The notes under the pieces are model-generated. The model saw only the letters and a program-made list of their open reading frames with translations. It did not search any database and had not been told where the DNA came from. This document shows, piece by piece, positions 1 through 10,124 of a stretch of 64,000 nucleotides of DNA. Position numbers and translations under genes: made by a program. Each line of letters opens with the position of its first letter. Position 1 is the first letter of the stretch. Source of the DNA: Pedobacter terrae (lineage in GTDB: Bacteria; Bacteroidota; Bacteroidia; Sphingobacteriales; Sphingobacteriaceae); the NCBI RefSeq assembly GCF_900100705.1, contig NZ_FNCH01000005.1, forward strand, positions 124,001 through 188,000. The letters are read 5' to 3'.

Positions 1-1623
1 GGTTATCCTGGAGGAGCAATCATGCCTATTTATGATGCTCTTTATGATTATGCCGATAAATTAGAACATATATTAGTTCGCCATGAGCAAGGTGGTATTC
101 ATGCTGCTCAAGGTTTTGCACGTGCAAGCGGCAAAGTGGGGGTTTGTTTCGCCACCAGCGGACCGGGCGCAACCAACCTGGTTACTGGTTTAGCAGATGC
201 ACAAATAGATAGTACACCATTGGTTTGCATTACAGGACAGGTTTTTGCTCACTTATTGGGAACAGATGCCTTCCAGGAGACTGATGTGATTAATATTACT
301 ACTCCTGTTACCAAATGGAACTACCAGGTTACCGATGCCAAAGAGATCCAGGAAGTACTGGCTAAAGCTTTTTACATTGCTAAAAGCGGCAGACCAGGTC
401 CTGTATTGATCGATATCACCAAAAATGCACAGTTACAGCTTGAGGAATTCCCTGAATATGTAAAATGCAACCACATTCGCAGTTACCGCCCAAAACCAAA
501 AGTTAGGGTTGAATATATTGAGCAAGCTGCTGAAGTGATTAATGAAGCTAAAAAACCTTTTGTATTGTTTGGTCAAGGCGTTATTTTAGGAAAAGCTGAA
601 AAAGAGTTTAAAGCCTTTATTGAAAAAGCTGGTATCCCTGCTGCCTGGACGATTATGGGCGATGGTGCCATTCCAACAGCTCACCCGCTAAACGTAGGCA
701 TGTTGGGCATGCACGGTAATTATGGTCCAAACGTTTTAACAAATGAGGCTGATGTAATTATTGCCATTGGTATGCGTTTCGACGACCGCGTAACCGGCCG
801 TTTAGATAAATATGCTAAACAGGCTAAAATTGTTCATTTAGACATCGATCCTGCCGAAATTGACAAAAACGTTAAGGCTGAAGTGGGCGTTTGGGGCGAT
901 TGCAAAGAAACCCTACCCCTATTAACCAACTTGGTAAACGAAAACACACACGAAGACTGGTTAGCGAAATTCAGACAATATAACCAGGAAGAAATAGACC
1001 AGGTTATTACACCTGAGCTTTACCCTGTCGGTGATGAAATGACCATGGGCGAAGTATTGCGCAATATTAACGAAATCTGTGGTGGCGAAGCTGTAATTGT
1101 TACCGATGTTGGCCAACACCAGATGGTGGCCTGTCGTTATGCTAAATTTAACAATACCCGCAGCAACATTACTTCTGGTGGTTTAGGAACCATGGGTTTT
1201 GGTTTACCGGCCGCAATTGGTGCTAAATATGGTGCCCCAGATAAAACGGTTATCGCCATTATTGGTGATGGTGGTTTCCAGATGACCCCTCAGGAACTGG
1301 GTACTATTATGCAGTTTGGTGCAGCTGTTAAAATTCTGATCCTGAACAACCGTTTCTTAGGGATGGTTCGCCAGTGGCAACAATTATTTCATGATAAACG
1401 TTATTCATTTGTTAACATCACCAGCCCTGATTTTGTGGCTTTAGCAAAGTCATACTACATCGAGGCGGCTAAAGTTGATGAACGTGTAAACCTAAGACAG
1501 GCCTTAGAAACCATGATCAATCATGAAGGTTCTTACCTGCTTGAAGTTATGGTCGGCAGAGAAAATAATGTTTTCCCGATGGTGCCACAAGGAATGAGCG
1601 TAAGTGAAATCAGATTGAAATAA
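1..1623 (+). CDS. ilvB: Acetolactate synthase large subunit, 5' end cut by window
   Basis: Thiamine-diphosphate enzyme that condenses two pyruvates (or pyruvate and 2-oxobutyrate), the first common step of valine, leucine and isoleucine synthesis. The frame is open from base 1 and begins with the conserved GYPGGAIMPIYDAL stretch, so the ATG at 22 is internal and the true start lies upstream of the window. The catalytic Glu is in RHEQG (codon 29 of the visible frame). The cofactor motif GDGGF, followed about 25 residues later by NN, is near codons 422-450. The ilvN regulatory subunit follows after about 130 bases, as usual. Identity is very secure. Confidence 0.97.
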   Translation, partial: GYPGGAIMPIYDALYDYADKLEHILVRHEQGGIHAAQGFARASGKVGVCFATSGPGATNLVTGLADAQIDSTPLVCITGQVFAHLLGTDAFQETDVINITTPVTKWNYQVTDAKEIQEVLAKAFYIAKSGRPGPVLIDITKNAQLQLEEFPEYVKCNHIRSYRPKPKVRVEYIEQAAEVINEAKKPFVLFGQGVILGKAEKEFKAFIEKAGIPAAWTIMGDGAIPTAHPLNVGMLGMHGNYGPNVLTNEADVIIAIGMRFDDRVTGRLDKYAKQAKIVHLDIDPAEIDKNVKAEVGVWGDCKETLPLLTNLVNENTHEDWLAKFRQYNQEEIDQVITPELYPVGDEMTMGEVLRNINEICGGEAVIVTDVGQHQMVACRYAKFNNTRSNITSGGLGTMGFGLPAAIGAKYGAPDKTVIAIIGDGGFQMTPQELGTIMQFGAAVKILILNNRFLGMVRQWQQLFHDKRYSFVNITSPDFVALAKSYYIEAAKVDERVNLRQALETMINHEGSYLLEVMVGRENNVFPMVPQGMSVSEIRLK

Positions 1624-1639
1624 GCGGATAAGGTGAAAG

Positions 1640-1735
1640 CTGGCGTAATCGTCACCTCGACTGTAGCGCAGCGAAACGGAGAGATCTTCCTTTAGCCACA
1701 TTTAAAGACTTCTTCACAAGACCGAAATGAAGAAT
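1640..1735. repeat. Degenerate copy of a host palindromic repeat
   Basis: The ilvB-ilvN gap contains CGTCACCTCGACTG and CGAAACGGAGAGATCTT, worn versions of the palindromic element seen at 12870-12921, 46720-46819 and 62845-62945. No gene is visible in the gap. Confidence 0.4.
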
Positions 1736-1752
1736 AGATAAAAGAAATTATC

Positions 1753-2391
1753 ATGAGTACTGAAAATACATTAGAACATAAAACAGCAAAAGCCGATTTT
1801 GACGGTAAGCAGGAGTATACCATTACGGTTTATGCTGAAAACCGCATCGGTTTATTAAACAGGATTGCGATTATTTTCTCGAAAAGGAAAATCAATATCG
1901 AAAGCCTTAACACCTCCCCTTCGGAAATTGATGGCATCCACCGTTTCAATATCGTGATTCAGGAAAGCTACGAAGTAGTACGGAAACTGGCCCGCCAGAT
2001 TGAGAAGCAGATCGAAGTATTAAAGGTTTATTTTAATACCAACGATGAGATTATCTGGCAGGAACTGGCTCTTTATAAGGTTTCTACTGATGAAATTGCA
2101 GAAAAAGTAACCGTAGAGCGTCTGTTAAGACAATATGGTGCCAGCGCAGTCGTAATCCGTAAAGATTATACTGTTTTCGCCGTAACCGGTCACCGCGAAG
2201 AAACAGATGCTTTGGTAAAAGCTTTAGAGCCGTATGAGCTAATTGAATTTGTTCGCTCAGCAAGAGTAGCCATCATTAAAGATAGCAGTGGTTTTCACGA
2301 AAAATTAAAAGAGTTTGAAGCATTTGAACCAGGGGAAGAATTAGTAGAAAACGAGTTTTTAGATAAAGGAGAGAAAATTTTTACGATGTAG
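1753..2391 (+). CDS. ilvN: Acetolactate synthase small (regulatory) subunit
   Basis: Regulatory partner of the IlvB catalytic subunit; binds valine through ACT domains and sets feedback inhibition. Residues about 20-95 form an ACT domain (YTITVYAENRIGLLNRIAIIF, with the conserved NRIGLL turn). Residues 100-180 form the second conserved half. At 212 residues it is longer than the E. coli IlvN/IlvH type because of an acidic C-terminal tail, a length common in Bacteroidetes. The start ATG follows an A-rich leader without a Shine-Dalgarno sequence. Confidence 0.95.
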   Translation: MSTENTLEHKTAKADFDGKQEYTITVYAENRIGLLNRIAIIFSKRKINIESLNTSPSEIDGIHRFNIVIQESYEVVRKLARQIEKQIEVLKVYFNTNDEIIWQELALYKVSTDEIAEKVTVERLLRQYGASAVVIRKDYTVFAVTGHREETDALVKALEPYELIEFVRSARVAIIKDSSGFHEKLKEFEAFEPGEELVENEFLDKGEKIFTM

Positions 2392-2472
2392 TAGAAAGGC
2401 GGAAGGGAAAAGTACAATACTTTGCGGCCTTTGCGAAAAAACTTCATGCCCTTTGCGGTTAAACTAAAAAAT

Positions 2473-2871
2473 ATGAAATGCAATAAAACCATACCGATTT
2501 TAAGAATATTCGATTACGATAAAGCAATCGAATTTTATGTAAACTGGCTTGGATTTAAAATAGACTGGGAATACCCCTTGGAAAAGAATTCCCCGGTTTA
2601 TATCCAGGTTTCATTGAACGGTCTTGAACTTCATTTAAGCGAACACCATGGAGATAGTGCCCCTGGTGCGCACGTTTATGTTGACTGTGTAGGTTTAAAG
2701 GAATTTCATAAAGAAATAACAGCAAAGAATTACAAATATAACAGACCAGGCTTAGAAGAAACTTTTCATGGAACCTGGGCGGTAACCGTAAACGACCCGT
2801 TCTTTAACCAAATTACTTTTAACGAAGAGCGAAACGAAGCTGAAAATACAGAGATTAAAGAAAAAATATGA
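2473..2871 (+). CDS. Glyoxalase/bleomycin-resistance-like protein
   Basis: Small vicinal-oxygen-chelate (glyoxalase superfamily) protein of 132 residues. It opens with IPILRIFDYDKAIEFYVNWLGF, the typical first beta-alpha unit, and has LELHLSEHHGD and a C-terminal DPFFNQITF strand, matching bleomycin-resistance-like single-domain members. The frame extends upstream to 2422, but the extra 17 residues are not family-like, so the ATG at 2473 is preferred. Its last four bases overlap the next start (ATGA), so the two are translationally coupled. The substrate is unknown. Confidence 0.8.
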   Translation: MKCNKTIPILRIFDYDKAIEFYVNWLGFKIDWEYPLEKNSPVYIQVSLNGLELHLSEHHGDSAPGAHVYVDCVGLKEFHKEITAKNYKYNRPGLEETFHGTWAVTVNDPFFNQITFNEERNEAENTEIKEKI

Positions 2872-3329
2872 ACGAAGTATTTGATTTTATCATAAACTCA
2901 AGAACGGCCTTCATTAAGCTGGTTGATAGCTTAACGATCGAACAGTTGAATAAAATTCCCGATGGTTACAATAACAACATCATCTGGAACTTTGGCCATA
3001 TCGTGGTGAGCACGCAAACGCTTTGTTATGTTAGAACAGGTATTTTGCAAGATGCTGCTTCGGTAAAATTTAACGAGTTTTATAAAAAGGATACAAAGCC
3101 ATCTTACCTGGTAACAGAACAGGAAGTAGCCGAATTTAAAGTCATCGCAATTGAAAGCATAGAAAAAATAAAAGCGGACTATGAAGCAGGAAAATTCGGC
3201 AGCATTACTCCTTTTACAACTGCAACTTATGGCGTGCAATTGAACAGTATAGAAGAAGTATTGATTACAACCATCGGTCATGATAACGTGCATTACGGAT
3301 ATGCATCAGCGCTGAAAAAGCATTTGTAA
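2868..3329 (+). CDS. DinB-like four-helix protein
   Basis: A 153-residue protein of the DinB/YfiT-like superfamily, putative metal-dependent four-helix-bundle enzymes. Evidence: N-terminal helix FIINSRTAFIKLVDSLTIEQL, then WNFGHIVVS with a conserved metal-ligand-type His, and a C-terminal GHDNVHYGYA motif with two further His. It overlaps the glyoxalase-like gene by four bases. Lying between ilvN and ilvC, the pair interrupts the biosynthetic order, and no role in the pathway is implied by the sequence. Confidence 0.7.
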   Translation: MNEVFDFIINSRTAFIKLVDSLTIEQLNKIPDGYNNNIIWNFGHIVVSTQTLCYVRTGILQDAASVKFNEFYKKDTKPSYLVTEQEVAEFKVIAIESIEKIKADYEAGKFGSITPFTTATYGVQLNSIEEVLITTIGHDNVHYGYASALKKHL

Positions 3330-3446
3330 AATGGAAGATGGAAATAGATAAAAATCTGCGTTATCAAACCATCTGTGTAAATCAAACCGAAGGAAAAAAA
3401 TAGAAATATAAAACGATAATTAAATAGAAATTAACCAATAAAAACA

Positions 3447-4928
3447 ATGGCAAATTATTTTAACACATTACCTCTTAGAGAAAAATTAAACCAATTGGGT
3501 GTTTGCGACTTCATGGACAGTTCTGAATTTTTAGATGGCGTTAGCGCATTAAAAGGTAAAAAACTGGTAATTGTAGGTTGTGGCGCACAAGGCTTAAACC
3601 AAGGGTTAAATTTAAGAGATAGTGGTTTAGATGTAAGCTACACTTTACGTAAGGAAGCAATTGAAGGCAAACGCGATTCTTGGAAAAATGCAACTGAAAA
3701 TAATTTCACCGTTGGCACCTACGAAGAACTTATCCCAAATGCAGACGTTGTAATCAACCTTACTCCAGATAAACAACACACAGCAGTTGTAAATGCAATT
3801 ATGCCTTTAATGAAAGAGGGCGCTACTTTGTTATATTCTCATGGTTTTAATATCGTGGAAGAAGGCATGCAGATCCGTAAAGATTTAACTGTGATTATGG
3901 TTGCACCTAAATGCCCGGGTAGTGAAGTTAGAGCAGAATATGTCCGTGGTTTTGGTGTTCCTACTTTAATTGCAGTTCACCCTGAAAACGATCCGCAAGG
4001 TAAAGGATTGGCACAGGCAAAAGCATATTGCGCTGGTACAGGCGGTCACAGAGCTGGTGTATTAAAATCATCTTTTGTAGCTGAGGTAAAATCAGATTTA
4101 ATGGGTGAGCAAACCATTCTTTGCGGTTTATTGCAAACAGGTTCTATCCTGTCATTCGATAAAATGGTAGAAAAAGGAATCGATGCAGGTTATGCTTCTA
4201 AATTGGTTCAATACGGAGTTGAGGTAATTACCGAAGCCTTAAAACAAGGTGGTATTACGGCTATGATGGATAGATTAAGCAATGTAGCTAAAATTAAAGC
4301 TTTCGAAATTTCAGAAGAATTGAAAGATATCATGCGTCCATTGTTTCAAAAACACCAGGATGATATTATGAGTGGCGAATTTAGCCGTACCATGATGGAA
4401 GATTGGGCAAACGGTGATCAAAACCTTTTAAAGTGGAGAGCTGAAACTGGAGAGACTGCATTCGAAAAAACACCTGCGGGCGATGTTAAAATCGGTGAGC
4501 AGGAATATTTCGATAACTATACTTTAATGGTGGCTTTTGTCCGTGCCGGTGTTGAATTGGCTTTCGAAACCATGGTACAAGCTGGTATCAAACCAGAGTC
4601 GGCTTATTACGAATCCTTACACGAAACACCACTTATTGCCAACACCATTGCGCGTAAGAAATTGTTCGAAATGAACCGTGTAATTTCTGATACCGCTGAA
4701 TACGGCTGTTACTTATTCGACCAGGCTTGCAAACCACTTTTAGGTGATTTCATAAAAAAAGTAGATACCGATTTAGTTGGTAAAAACTTTAACGAGGGCA
4801 AAGACGGCGCTGTAGATAACAGACAATTGATCGAGGTGAACGAAGCAATCCGCTCCCATCAGGTTGAGCAAATTGGTGCTACATTACGTAAAGCCATGAC
4901 GGCTATGAAAGCCATTAAAACTGCATAG
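3447..4928 (+). CDS. ilvC: Ketol-acid reductoisomerase (class II, long form)
   Basis: NADPH- and Mg-dependent enzyme that isomerises and reduces 2-acetolactate or 2-aceto-2-hydroxybutyrate. Its 493 residues match the long class II form (E. coli 491). The Rossmann dinucleotide motif is [17 protein letters not shown], about residues 43-60. KCPGSEVR and the repeated C-terminal knotted domain (two copies of the Glu-rich helical unit) follow. The leader is AT-rich with no Shine-Dalgarno. Confidence 0.97.
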   Translation: MANYFNTLPLREKLNQLGVCDFMDSSEFLDGVSALKGKKLVIVGCGAQGLNQGLNLRDSGLDVSYTLRKEAIEGKRDSWKNATENNFTVGTYEELIPNADVVINLTPDKQHTAVVNAIMPLMKEGATLLYSHGFNIVEEGMQIRKDLTVIMVAPKCPGSEVRAEYVRGFGVPTLIAVHPENDPQGKGLAQAKAYCAGTGGHRAGVLKSSFVAEVKSDLMGEQTILCGLLQTGSILSFDKMVEKGIDAGYASKLVQYGVEVITEALKQGGITAMMDRLSNVAKIKAFEISEELKDIMRPLFQKHQDDIMSGEFSRTMMEDWANGDQNLLKWRAETGETAFEKTPAGDVKIGEQEYFDNYTLMVAFVRAGVELAFETMVQAGIKPESAYYESLHETPLIANTIARKKLFEMNRVISDTAEYGCYLFDQACKPLLGDFIKKVDTDLVGKNFNEGKDGAVDNRQLIEVNEAIRSHQVEQIGATLRKAMTAMKAIKTA

Positions 4929-4940
4929 TAAACTTACAAA

Positions 4941-4965
4941 CTCGCAGGTTTTTAAAACCTGCGAG
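4941..4965. repeat. Perfect 12-bp-arm palindrome between ilvC and leuC
   Basis: CTCGCAGGTTTT and AAAACCTGCGAG form a hairpin with one central T. It is followed by GTTTAAATAAT rather than a clean T-run, so it may be an RNA-stability or attenuation hairpin more than a strong terminator. Leucine cluster genes continue downstream. Confidence 0.6.
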
Positions 4966-4987
4966 GTTTAAATAATTATATAAAAAG

Positions 4988-6394
4988 ATGTCAAAAACAT
5001 TAGTAGAAAAAATTTGGGATGCTCACGTTGTAAAAAGTGAAGAAGGATTTCCTGATATTTTATACATTGATACACACTTAATACACGAGGTTACCTCACC
5101 GCAGGCATTTGATGGCTTACGTAAAAGAGGATTGCCTGTTTTTCGTCCGAAACAAACGGTGGCCACTGCCGATCATAATGTGCCTACGTTAAATCAATTA
5201 CTGCCGATTAAAGAAGAGCTTTCACGCTATCAGGTAGATATGCTCACTAAAAACTGTGCGGAATTCGGGATAGAATTGTACGGATTAGGCCATCCTTTTC
5301 AGGGTATTGTACATGTTATCGGTCCAGAATTAGGCATTACCTTACCAGGCAAAACAATGGTTTGCGGCGATAGTCATACCTCAACACATGGTGCTTTTGG
5401 TGCCATTGCATTTGGTATCGGTACCTCGCAGGTAGAGCAGGTTTTCGCTACGCAATGTTTACTGCAATCGAAACCTAAAACCATGAAAATTGAAGTAAAC
5501 GGCGAGCTTGAAAAAGGTGTTGGTGCAAAAGACATTATCTTATACATTATCGCACAGATTTCTGCTGCCGGTGGTACCGGTTATTTCATCGAATATGCAG
5601 GTTCGGCAATCGAATCGTTAAGTATGGAAGCCCGCATGACCATCTGTAATATGAGTATCGAAATGGGTGCACGTGGTGGATTAATTGCACCAGATCAAAC
5701 TACATTCGATTACATTAAAGGAAGAGAATTTGCTCCGGCTGGCGAAGAGTGGGATAAAGCTTTAGCTTACTGGAAAACATTATATAGCGATGCTGATGCA
5801 AAATTTGATAGCGTGTTAACTTTCGATGCTGCAGATATTGCCCCAATGATTACTTACGGTACCAACCCAGGCATGGGAATGGGTATTCAGGAACATATTC
5901 CGGCAACCACAGCACAACCAGAAACGGAAAAGGTATCTTACAAAAAAGCTTTGGATTACATGGGTTTCGACGATGATTCATCATTGATCGGAAAACCTGT
6001 TGATTATGTTTTCATTGGAAGCTGTACCAACTCACGCATTGAAGATTTACGTGAAGTGGCCAATTTTGTTAAAGATAAACGCAAAGCGGATAACGTTACG
6101 GTTTGGATTGTTCCAGGCTCAAAACAGGTAGAACAACAAGCTAAAAACGAAGGTCTGGATAAAATTTTCGAAGCCGCCGGTTTCCAGTTACGCGAACCGG
6201 GATGCAGTGCCTGTTTAGGCATGAATGAAGATAAAATCCCGGCAGGTAAATATTGTGTGTCCACTTCAAACAGAAACTTTGAGGGTAGACAAGGACAAAA
6301 TGCACGTACCTTATTGGCCAGTCCACTTACAGCCGCAGCTGCAGCCGTAACCGGAAAAATTACCGATGTGAGGGAAATGCTCGAAAAGGTTTAA
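4988..6394 (+). CDS. leuC: 3-isopropylmalate dehydratase large subunit
   Basis: Aconitase-family 4Fe-4S enzyme that, with LeuD, isomerises 2- to 3-isopropylmalate in leucine synthesis. Cluster-ligand cysteines are C346 (GSCTNSR), C406 and C409 ([10 protein letters not shown]). [18 protein letters not shown] near residue 135 is the conserved substrate region. Its length of 468 is normal for bacterial LeuC. The partner leuD lies about 450 bases downstream, separated by a small monooxygenase-like gene. Confidence 0.97.
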   Translation: MSKTLVEKIWDAHVVKSEEGFPDILYIDTHLIHEVTSPQAFDGLRKRGLPVFRPKQTVATADHNVPTLNQLLPIKEELSRYQVDMLTKNCAEFGIELYGLGHPFQGIVHVIGPELGITLPGKTMVCGDSHTSTHGAFGAIAFGIGTSQVEQVFATQCLLQSKPKTMKIEVNGELEKGVGAKDIILYIIAQISAAGGTGYFIEYAGSAIESLSMEARMTICNMSIEMGARGGLIAPDQTTFDYIKGREFAPAGEEWDKALAYWKTLYSDADAKFDSVLTFDAADIAPMITYGTNPGMGMGIQEHIPATTAQPETEKVSYKKALDYMGFDDDSSLIGKPVDYVFIGSCTNSRIEDLREVANFVKDKRKADNVTVWIVPGSKQVEQQAKNEGLDKIFEAAGFQLREPGCSACLGMNEDKIPAGKYCVSTSNRNFEGRQGQNARTLLASPLTAAAAAVTGKITDVREMLEKV

Positions 6395-6483
6395 CCCCAA
6401 AATCCCCTAAAGGGGACCTAATTGCGATGAAGAATGATATAGCCAATATACAATCAAAAGCCCCCTCAAGGGGGTTGGGGGTT
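6393..6483. repeat. Inverted repeat pair (REP/MITE-like) spanning the start of the next gene
   Basis: AACCCCAAAATCCCCTAAAG (from 6393) and, in reverse orientation, the sequence at 6459-6483 (its complement begins AACCCCCAACCCCCTTGAGG) form two imperfect G/C-run palindromes facing each other around about 40 bases. The ATG used by the following gene (6427) lies between them. Confidence 0.6.
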
Positions 6484-6771
6484 CTAGAAGTTGCCATATT
6501 AAATGTAAAAGCCGGCTTATCGGCTGATTTTGAAAAAGCTTTCAGCGAAGCGCAAAAAATCATTTCTGATGGGGAAGGTTACATTTCACATCAGCTTCAA
6601 AAATGTGTAGAGGTAGAAGATAAATATATTCTGCTGGTAAACTGGGAAACACTGGAGGCACATACTGAAGGATTCAGAGGATCAGCAGCGTACCAGGATT
6701 GGAAAAAGTTATTGCATCACTTTTACGATCCTTTTCCAACAGTAGAGCACTTTACTAAGGTAGAAGGCTGA
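6427..6771 (+). CDS. Antibiotic biosynthesis monooxygenase (ABM)-like protein
   Basis: The conserved part, from about residue 19 (LEVAILNVKAGLSADFEKAF), is a ferredoxin-like ABM dimeric barrel with the typical GYISHQL and LLVNWETLEAHTEGFRGS strands. Such proteins are quinol monooxygenases or heme-degrading relatives; the substrate here is unknown. The first 18 residues are encoded by the inverted repeat at 6393-6483 and look non-native, so the ancestral start may have been near codon 19-20 or replaced by the repeat. It sits between leuC and leuD. Confidence 0.75.
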   Translation: MKNDIANIQSKAPSRGLGVLEVAILNVKAGLSADFEKAFSEAQKIISDGEGYISHQLQKCVEVEDKYILLVNWETLEAHTEGFRGSAAYQDWKKLLHHFYDPFPTVEHFTKVEG

Positions 6772-6848
6772 AAGTTTATAATAAATATTAAATCAATGAA
6801 TCACCCCAATCGGTGAAATCATTTAAATCTGTGTAATCATCATTAATA

Positions 6849-7433
6849 ATGAAAAAATTCACAAAATTAACATCGGCAGTAGTGCCTTTAAACATAGAAA
6901 ACATTGATACCGACCAGATTATACCTGCCAGGTTTCTAAAAGCGACTACCCGCGAAGGTTTCGGTGAAAACTTATTCCGCGATTGGCGCTACAATGGAGA
7001 TAATACACCAAAACCAGAATTTGTATTGAACAACCCCACCTATAGCGGTCAGGTTTTAGTTGCAGGCAAAAACTTTGGTTGTGGTAGTAGTCGCGAGCAT
7101 GCCGCCTGGGCTATTCAGGATGCTGGCTTTGATGCGGTAATCAGCAGCTTTTTTGCCGATATTTTTAAAGGCAATGCCCTGAACAACGGCTTGTTACCTA
7201 TCCAGGTAAGCGATACCTTCCTGGCACAAATTTTCAAAGCGGTTGACAGCAATCCAAAATCAGCCCTAGAAGTTGATCTGGAAAATCAAACCGTTACCAT
7301 TGTAGAAACTGGTGCTAAAGAATCTTTCGAGATTAATCCTTACAAAAAATCGTGCCTGATAAATGGTTACGATGATATCGATTTCATCTTAAACCAAAAA
7401 CAATTAATTGAAGAATTTGAACAAGCCAGGTAA
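6849..7433 (+). CDS. leuD: 3-isopropylmalate dehydratase small subunit
   Basis: Swivel-domain partner of LeuC. The N-terminal [20 protein letters not shown] and the central [16 protein letters not shown] motif are diagnostic. Its 194 residues are normal for the family. The stop overlaps the first base of the next ATG (TAATG), coupling it to the ABC ATPase downstream. Confidence 0.97.
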   Translation: MKKFTKLTSAVVPLNIENIDTDQIIPARFLKATTREGFGENLFRDWRYNGDNTPKPEFVLNNPTYSGQVLVAGKNFGCGSSREHAAWAIQDAGFDAVISSFFADIFKGNALNNGLLPIQVSDTFLAQIFKAVDSNPKSALEVDLENQTVTIVETGAKESFEINPYKKSCLINGYDDIDFILNQKQLIEEFEQAR

Positions 7434-8896
7434 TGGATAAACCATTCGTTTACATACAGGATTTAAATTTGGGTTACCGCAACAAAGCGGTACTTAAGGA
7501 TTTGTATTGGGAAATGAATATTGGTGAAAACTATGCTATAGGAGGCAAAAGCGGAACCGGAAAAACATCTTTGGCCAAATCCATTGCAGGCCTCGTCTCT
7601 TACCAGGGAAGCATAGAAATTAATTTTGATCAGCTGCGTGAACTTCCTCAAGAGGTACTTTATGTGGAAAGCTGGTACCAGTTTAAAAATTTAGAAGGTG
7701 TAGCCAATTTTTATTATCAGCAACGGTACACCAGTTTACAGGCTAATGATACTTTAACCGTTCATGCAGAATTGGTGAGTTATGGCAAAGAAAAAGACCT
7801 TCAATTCGATCAGGTTGAACCGATTTTAGAAGCTTTGGGCTTTGCAACATTTGCCAGTTCGCAATTAATCGAATTATCCAGCGGCGAACATAAAAAATTA
7901 CAACTGGTAAAAGCACTTTGGTTAAAACCGCAATTGTTAATTATCGATCAACCTTATACAGGTTTAGATACTGCTTCGCGTAAAAACCTGAACATTCTAT
8001 TGGATCAGGTAGCTGAAGAAGGCGTGCAATTGATATTGATCAGTAATGATAGCGAATTACCAAATTCCATTCATTCTTTTGTTGAAATAAGAGAGGGGAA
8101 ATTGGTTGAAGCAGACACTTTAGAAAATTCAACTACCGAAATCCATTTAAGAGAAATTCCGGAATTTTTAAAAGCATCACCTCTTTACAGTTCTCAGGAT
8201 ATCGTTAAAATGGTTGATGTAAACATCAGCTATGGTGAAAAACAGGTATTAAAAAACATCAATTGGGAAATTAAAGCTGGAGAAAAATGGCTTCTACAGG
8301 GGCATAATGGTTCAGGAAAATCAACCTTACTAAGCCTGATCAACGGTGATCATCCACAATCTTACGCCAACGAACTTTATTTATTTGGCAACAGACGTGG
8401 AAGCGGCGAAAGCATTTGGGACATTAAACAACATATCGGTTTAATATCACCTGAGTTTCATTGGTATTTCGATACCACGGCTACTGTTTGGCAAAGCATT
8501 GCCTCTGGTTTTTACGATACTGTAGGTTTATTCCAGCAGTTGCCTTATACCAAAAGCACCCAGGTAGATGAACTGATAGCATACTTTGGCCTCACTGAAA
8601 GTAAAAATGAATTATTAACCGCGCTCCCACTTGGCAAACAACGGCTGGTATTGCTAGCGCGGACGATTATAAAAAACCCGGAGCTTTTAATTCTGGACGA
8701 ACCCTGCCAGGGCTTAGACCAACAGCAGACAAAACATTTTAACCAATTGGTTGATGAATTGAGCAGCAATGGGATGACCTTAATTTACGTTGGCCATTTT
8801 GAATCGCAGCTGCCAACCTGCATAGAAAAAAGAATATTGTTAGAAAAAGGCGGGGTAAAAGTCGTCGAAAGTTTAAATACAGAAATATTAAGCTGA
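7433..8896 (+). CDS. Tandem-domain ABC ATPase (ModF-like)
   Basis: Two ABC ATPase domains in one 487-residue chain and no membrane segment, the architecture of ModF-type proteins. Domain 1 has Walker A GKSGTGKTS (about residue 39), signature LSSGEHKK and Walker B LLIIDQPYTGLD, where the catalytic Glu is Gln. Domain 2 has Walker A GHNGSGKST, a degraded signature LPLGKQR and a normal Walker B LLILDEPCQGLD. So the composite site of domain-1 Walker motifs with the domain-2 signature looks degenerate, and the other looks active. Transported substrate, if any, is unknown; its place inside the leucine cluster may only reflect coupling to leuD. Confidence 0.85.
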   Translation: MDKPFVYIQDLNLGYRNKAVLKDLYWEMNIGENYAIGGKSGTGKTSLAKSIAGLVSYQGSIEINFDQLRELPQEVLYVESWYQFKNLEGVANFYYQQRYTSLQANDTLTVHAELVSYGKEKDLQFDQVEPILEALGFATFASSQLIELSSGEHKKLQLVKALWLKPQLLIIDQPYTGLDTASRKNLNILLDQVAEEGVQLILISNDSELPNSIHSFVEIREGKLVEADTLENSTTEIHLREIPEFLKASPLYSSQDIVKMVDVNISYGEKQVLKNINWEIKAGEKWLLQGHNGSGKSTLLSLINGDHPQSYANELYLFGNRRGSGESIWDIKQHIGLISPEFHWYFDTTATVWQSIASGFYDTVGLFQQLPYTKSTQVDELIAYFGLTESKNELLTALPLGKQRLVLLARTIIKNPELLILDEPCQGLDQQQTKHFNQLVDELSSNGMTLIYVGHFESQLPTCIEKRILLEKGGVKVVESLNTEILS

Positions 8897-9022
8897 TGCA
8901 AAATTAACCAGATTAAAAGGATGGACCCAGATTAAATTTAATGGTTTGTAAAGATACAACCATAGCAGAAATTAATCTTGAAAATTCATGGTAAAACTGT
9001 AACAGCAAAAGAGAAGTCAACA

Positions 9023-10114
9023 ATGAAGAAGAACATTTTAGTAATACCTGGAGATGGTATCGGACCCGAAGTTACCACTTGGGGAAAAGCAGCATTAGAA
9101 AAAATTGCTGAGATTTTTGGTCACGAATTCGTATTTGAAGAGGCTTTAATGGGCCATGCAGCGATTGAAGTTACGGGTGAGCCTCTGCCGGATGAAACTT
9201 TAGAAAGTGCCAGAAAAAGCGATGCCATCCTTTTTGGAGCGATTGGCCACGCTAAATACGATAACGACCCCAGTTTAAAAGTTAGACCAGAACAAGGATT
9301 GTTAAAAATCCGCAAAGAACTGGGCCTATTTGCCAATCTCCGCCCGATATTACTATTTGATGAACTTCTTCAGGCATCAAGCATTAAACCCGAAATTTTA
9401 AGGGGAACGGATATTTTGTTCTTCCGCGAGTTAACCGGCGATGTTTACTTTGGTGAGAAAACACGTTCTGAAGACAGAAATACGGCTTCTGACTTAATGA
9501 TTTACCATCGTTATGAAGTTGAGCGTATTGCGCACAAAGCTTATCAGGCGGCTCAACAGCGCAACAAACGGTTATGCTCAGTAGATAAAGCCAATGTTTT
9601 GGAAAGCTCACGCCTATGGCGTGAAACCGTTCAGGAAATTGCCAAACAATATCCTGATGTAGAAACGGAGCATATGTTTATCGATAACGCGGCCATGCAA
9701 CTGATCAAAAATCCGAAAAAGTTCGATGTAGTATTAACCGCCAACTTATTTGGGGATATTTTAACCGATGAAGCTTCGCAAATTGCAGGTTCGATGGGGA
9801 TGCTGGCTTCGGCTTCTGTTGGCGAGAGCACTGGTTTCTTCGAACCCATCCATGGTTCTGCGCACGATATTGCCGGTAAAGATTTAGCTAATCCGCTAGC
9901 CTCTATCCTATCGGCAGCACTGATGCTGGAAATTGGTTTCGGACTAAAAGAAGAAGCCAAATTATTGGTTGACACCATAGACCAGGTATTAAAAGAAGGC
10001 TTTAGAACGCACGATATTGCCGACCAAAGCACTAACCGTTTTAAAGTTTTGGGTACCGCCGAAATGGGTAAACTGGTACTTAAATTCTTATCTCAAAAAT
10101 TAATCAACTCCTAA
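9023..10114 (+). CDS. leuB: 3-isopropylmalate dehydrogenase
   Basis: NAD-dependent oxidative decarboxylase making 4-methyl-2-oxopentanoate in the leucine branch. The start [18 protein letters not shown] is the family N terminus, so the ATG at 9023 is preferred over the TTG at 8978. Substrate residues appear in the [21 protein letters not shown] region. The Asp-rich metal site is in [20 protein letters not shown], and the nucleotide motif [18 protein letters not shown] is present. About 10 bases separate it from leuA. Confidence 0.96.
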   Translation: MKKNILVIPGDGIGPEVTTWGKAALEKIAEIFGHEFVFEEALMGHAAIEVTGEPLPDETLESARKSDAILFGAIGHAKYDNDPSLKVRPEQGLLKIRKELGLFANLRPILLFDELLQASSIKPEILRGTDILFFRELTGDVYFGEKTRSEDRNTASDLMIYHRYEVERIAHKAYQAAQQRNKRLCSVDKANVLESSRLWRETVQEIAKQYPDVETEHMFIDNAAMQLIKNPKKFDVVLTANLFGDILTDEASQIAGSMGMLASASVGESTGFFEPIHGSAHDIAGKDLANPLASILSAALMLEIGFGLKEEAKLLVDTIDQVLKEGFRTHDIADQSTNRFKVLGTAEMGKLVLKFLSQKLINS

Positions 10115-10124
10115 ACGCAAGATT

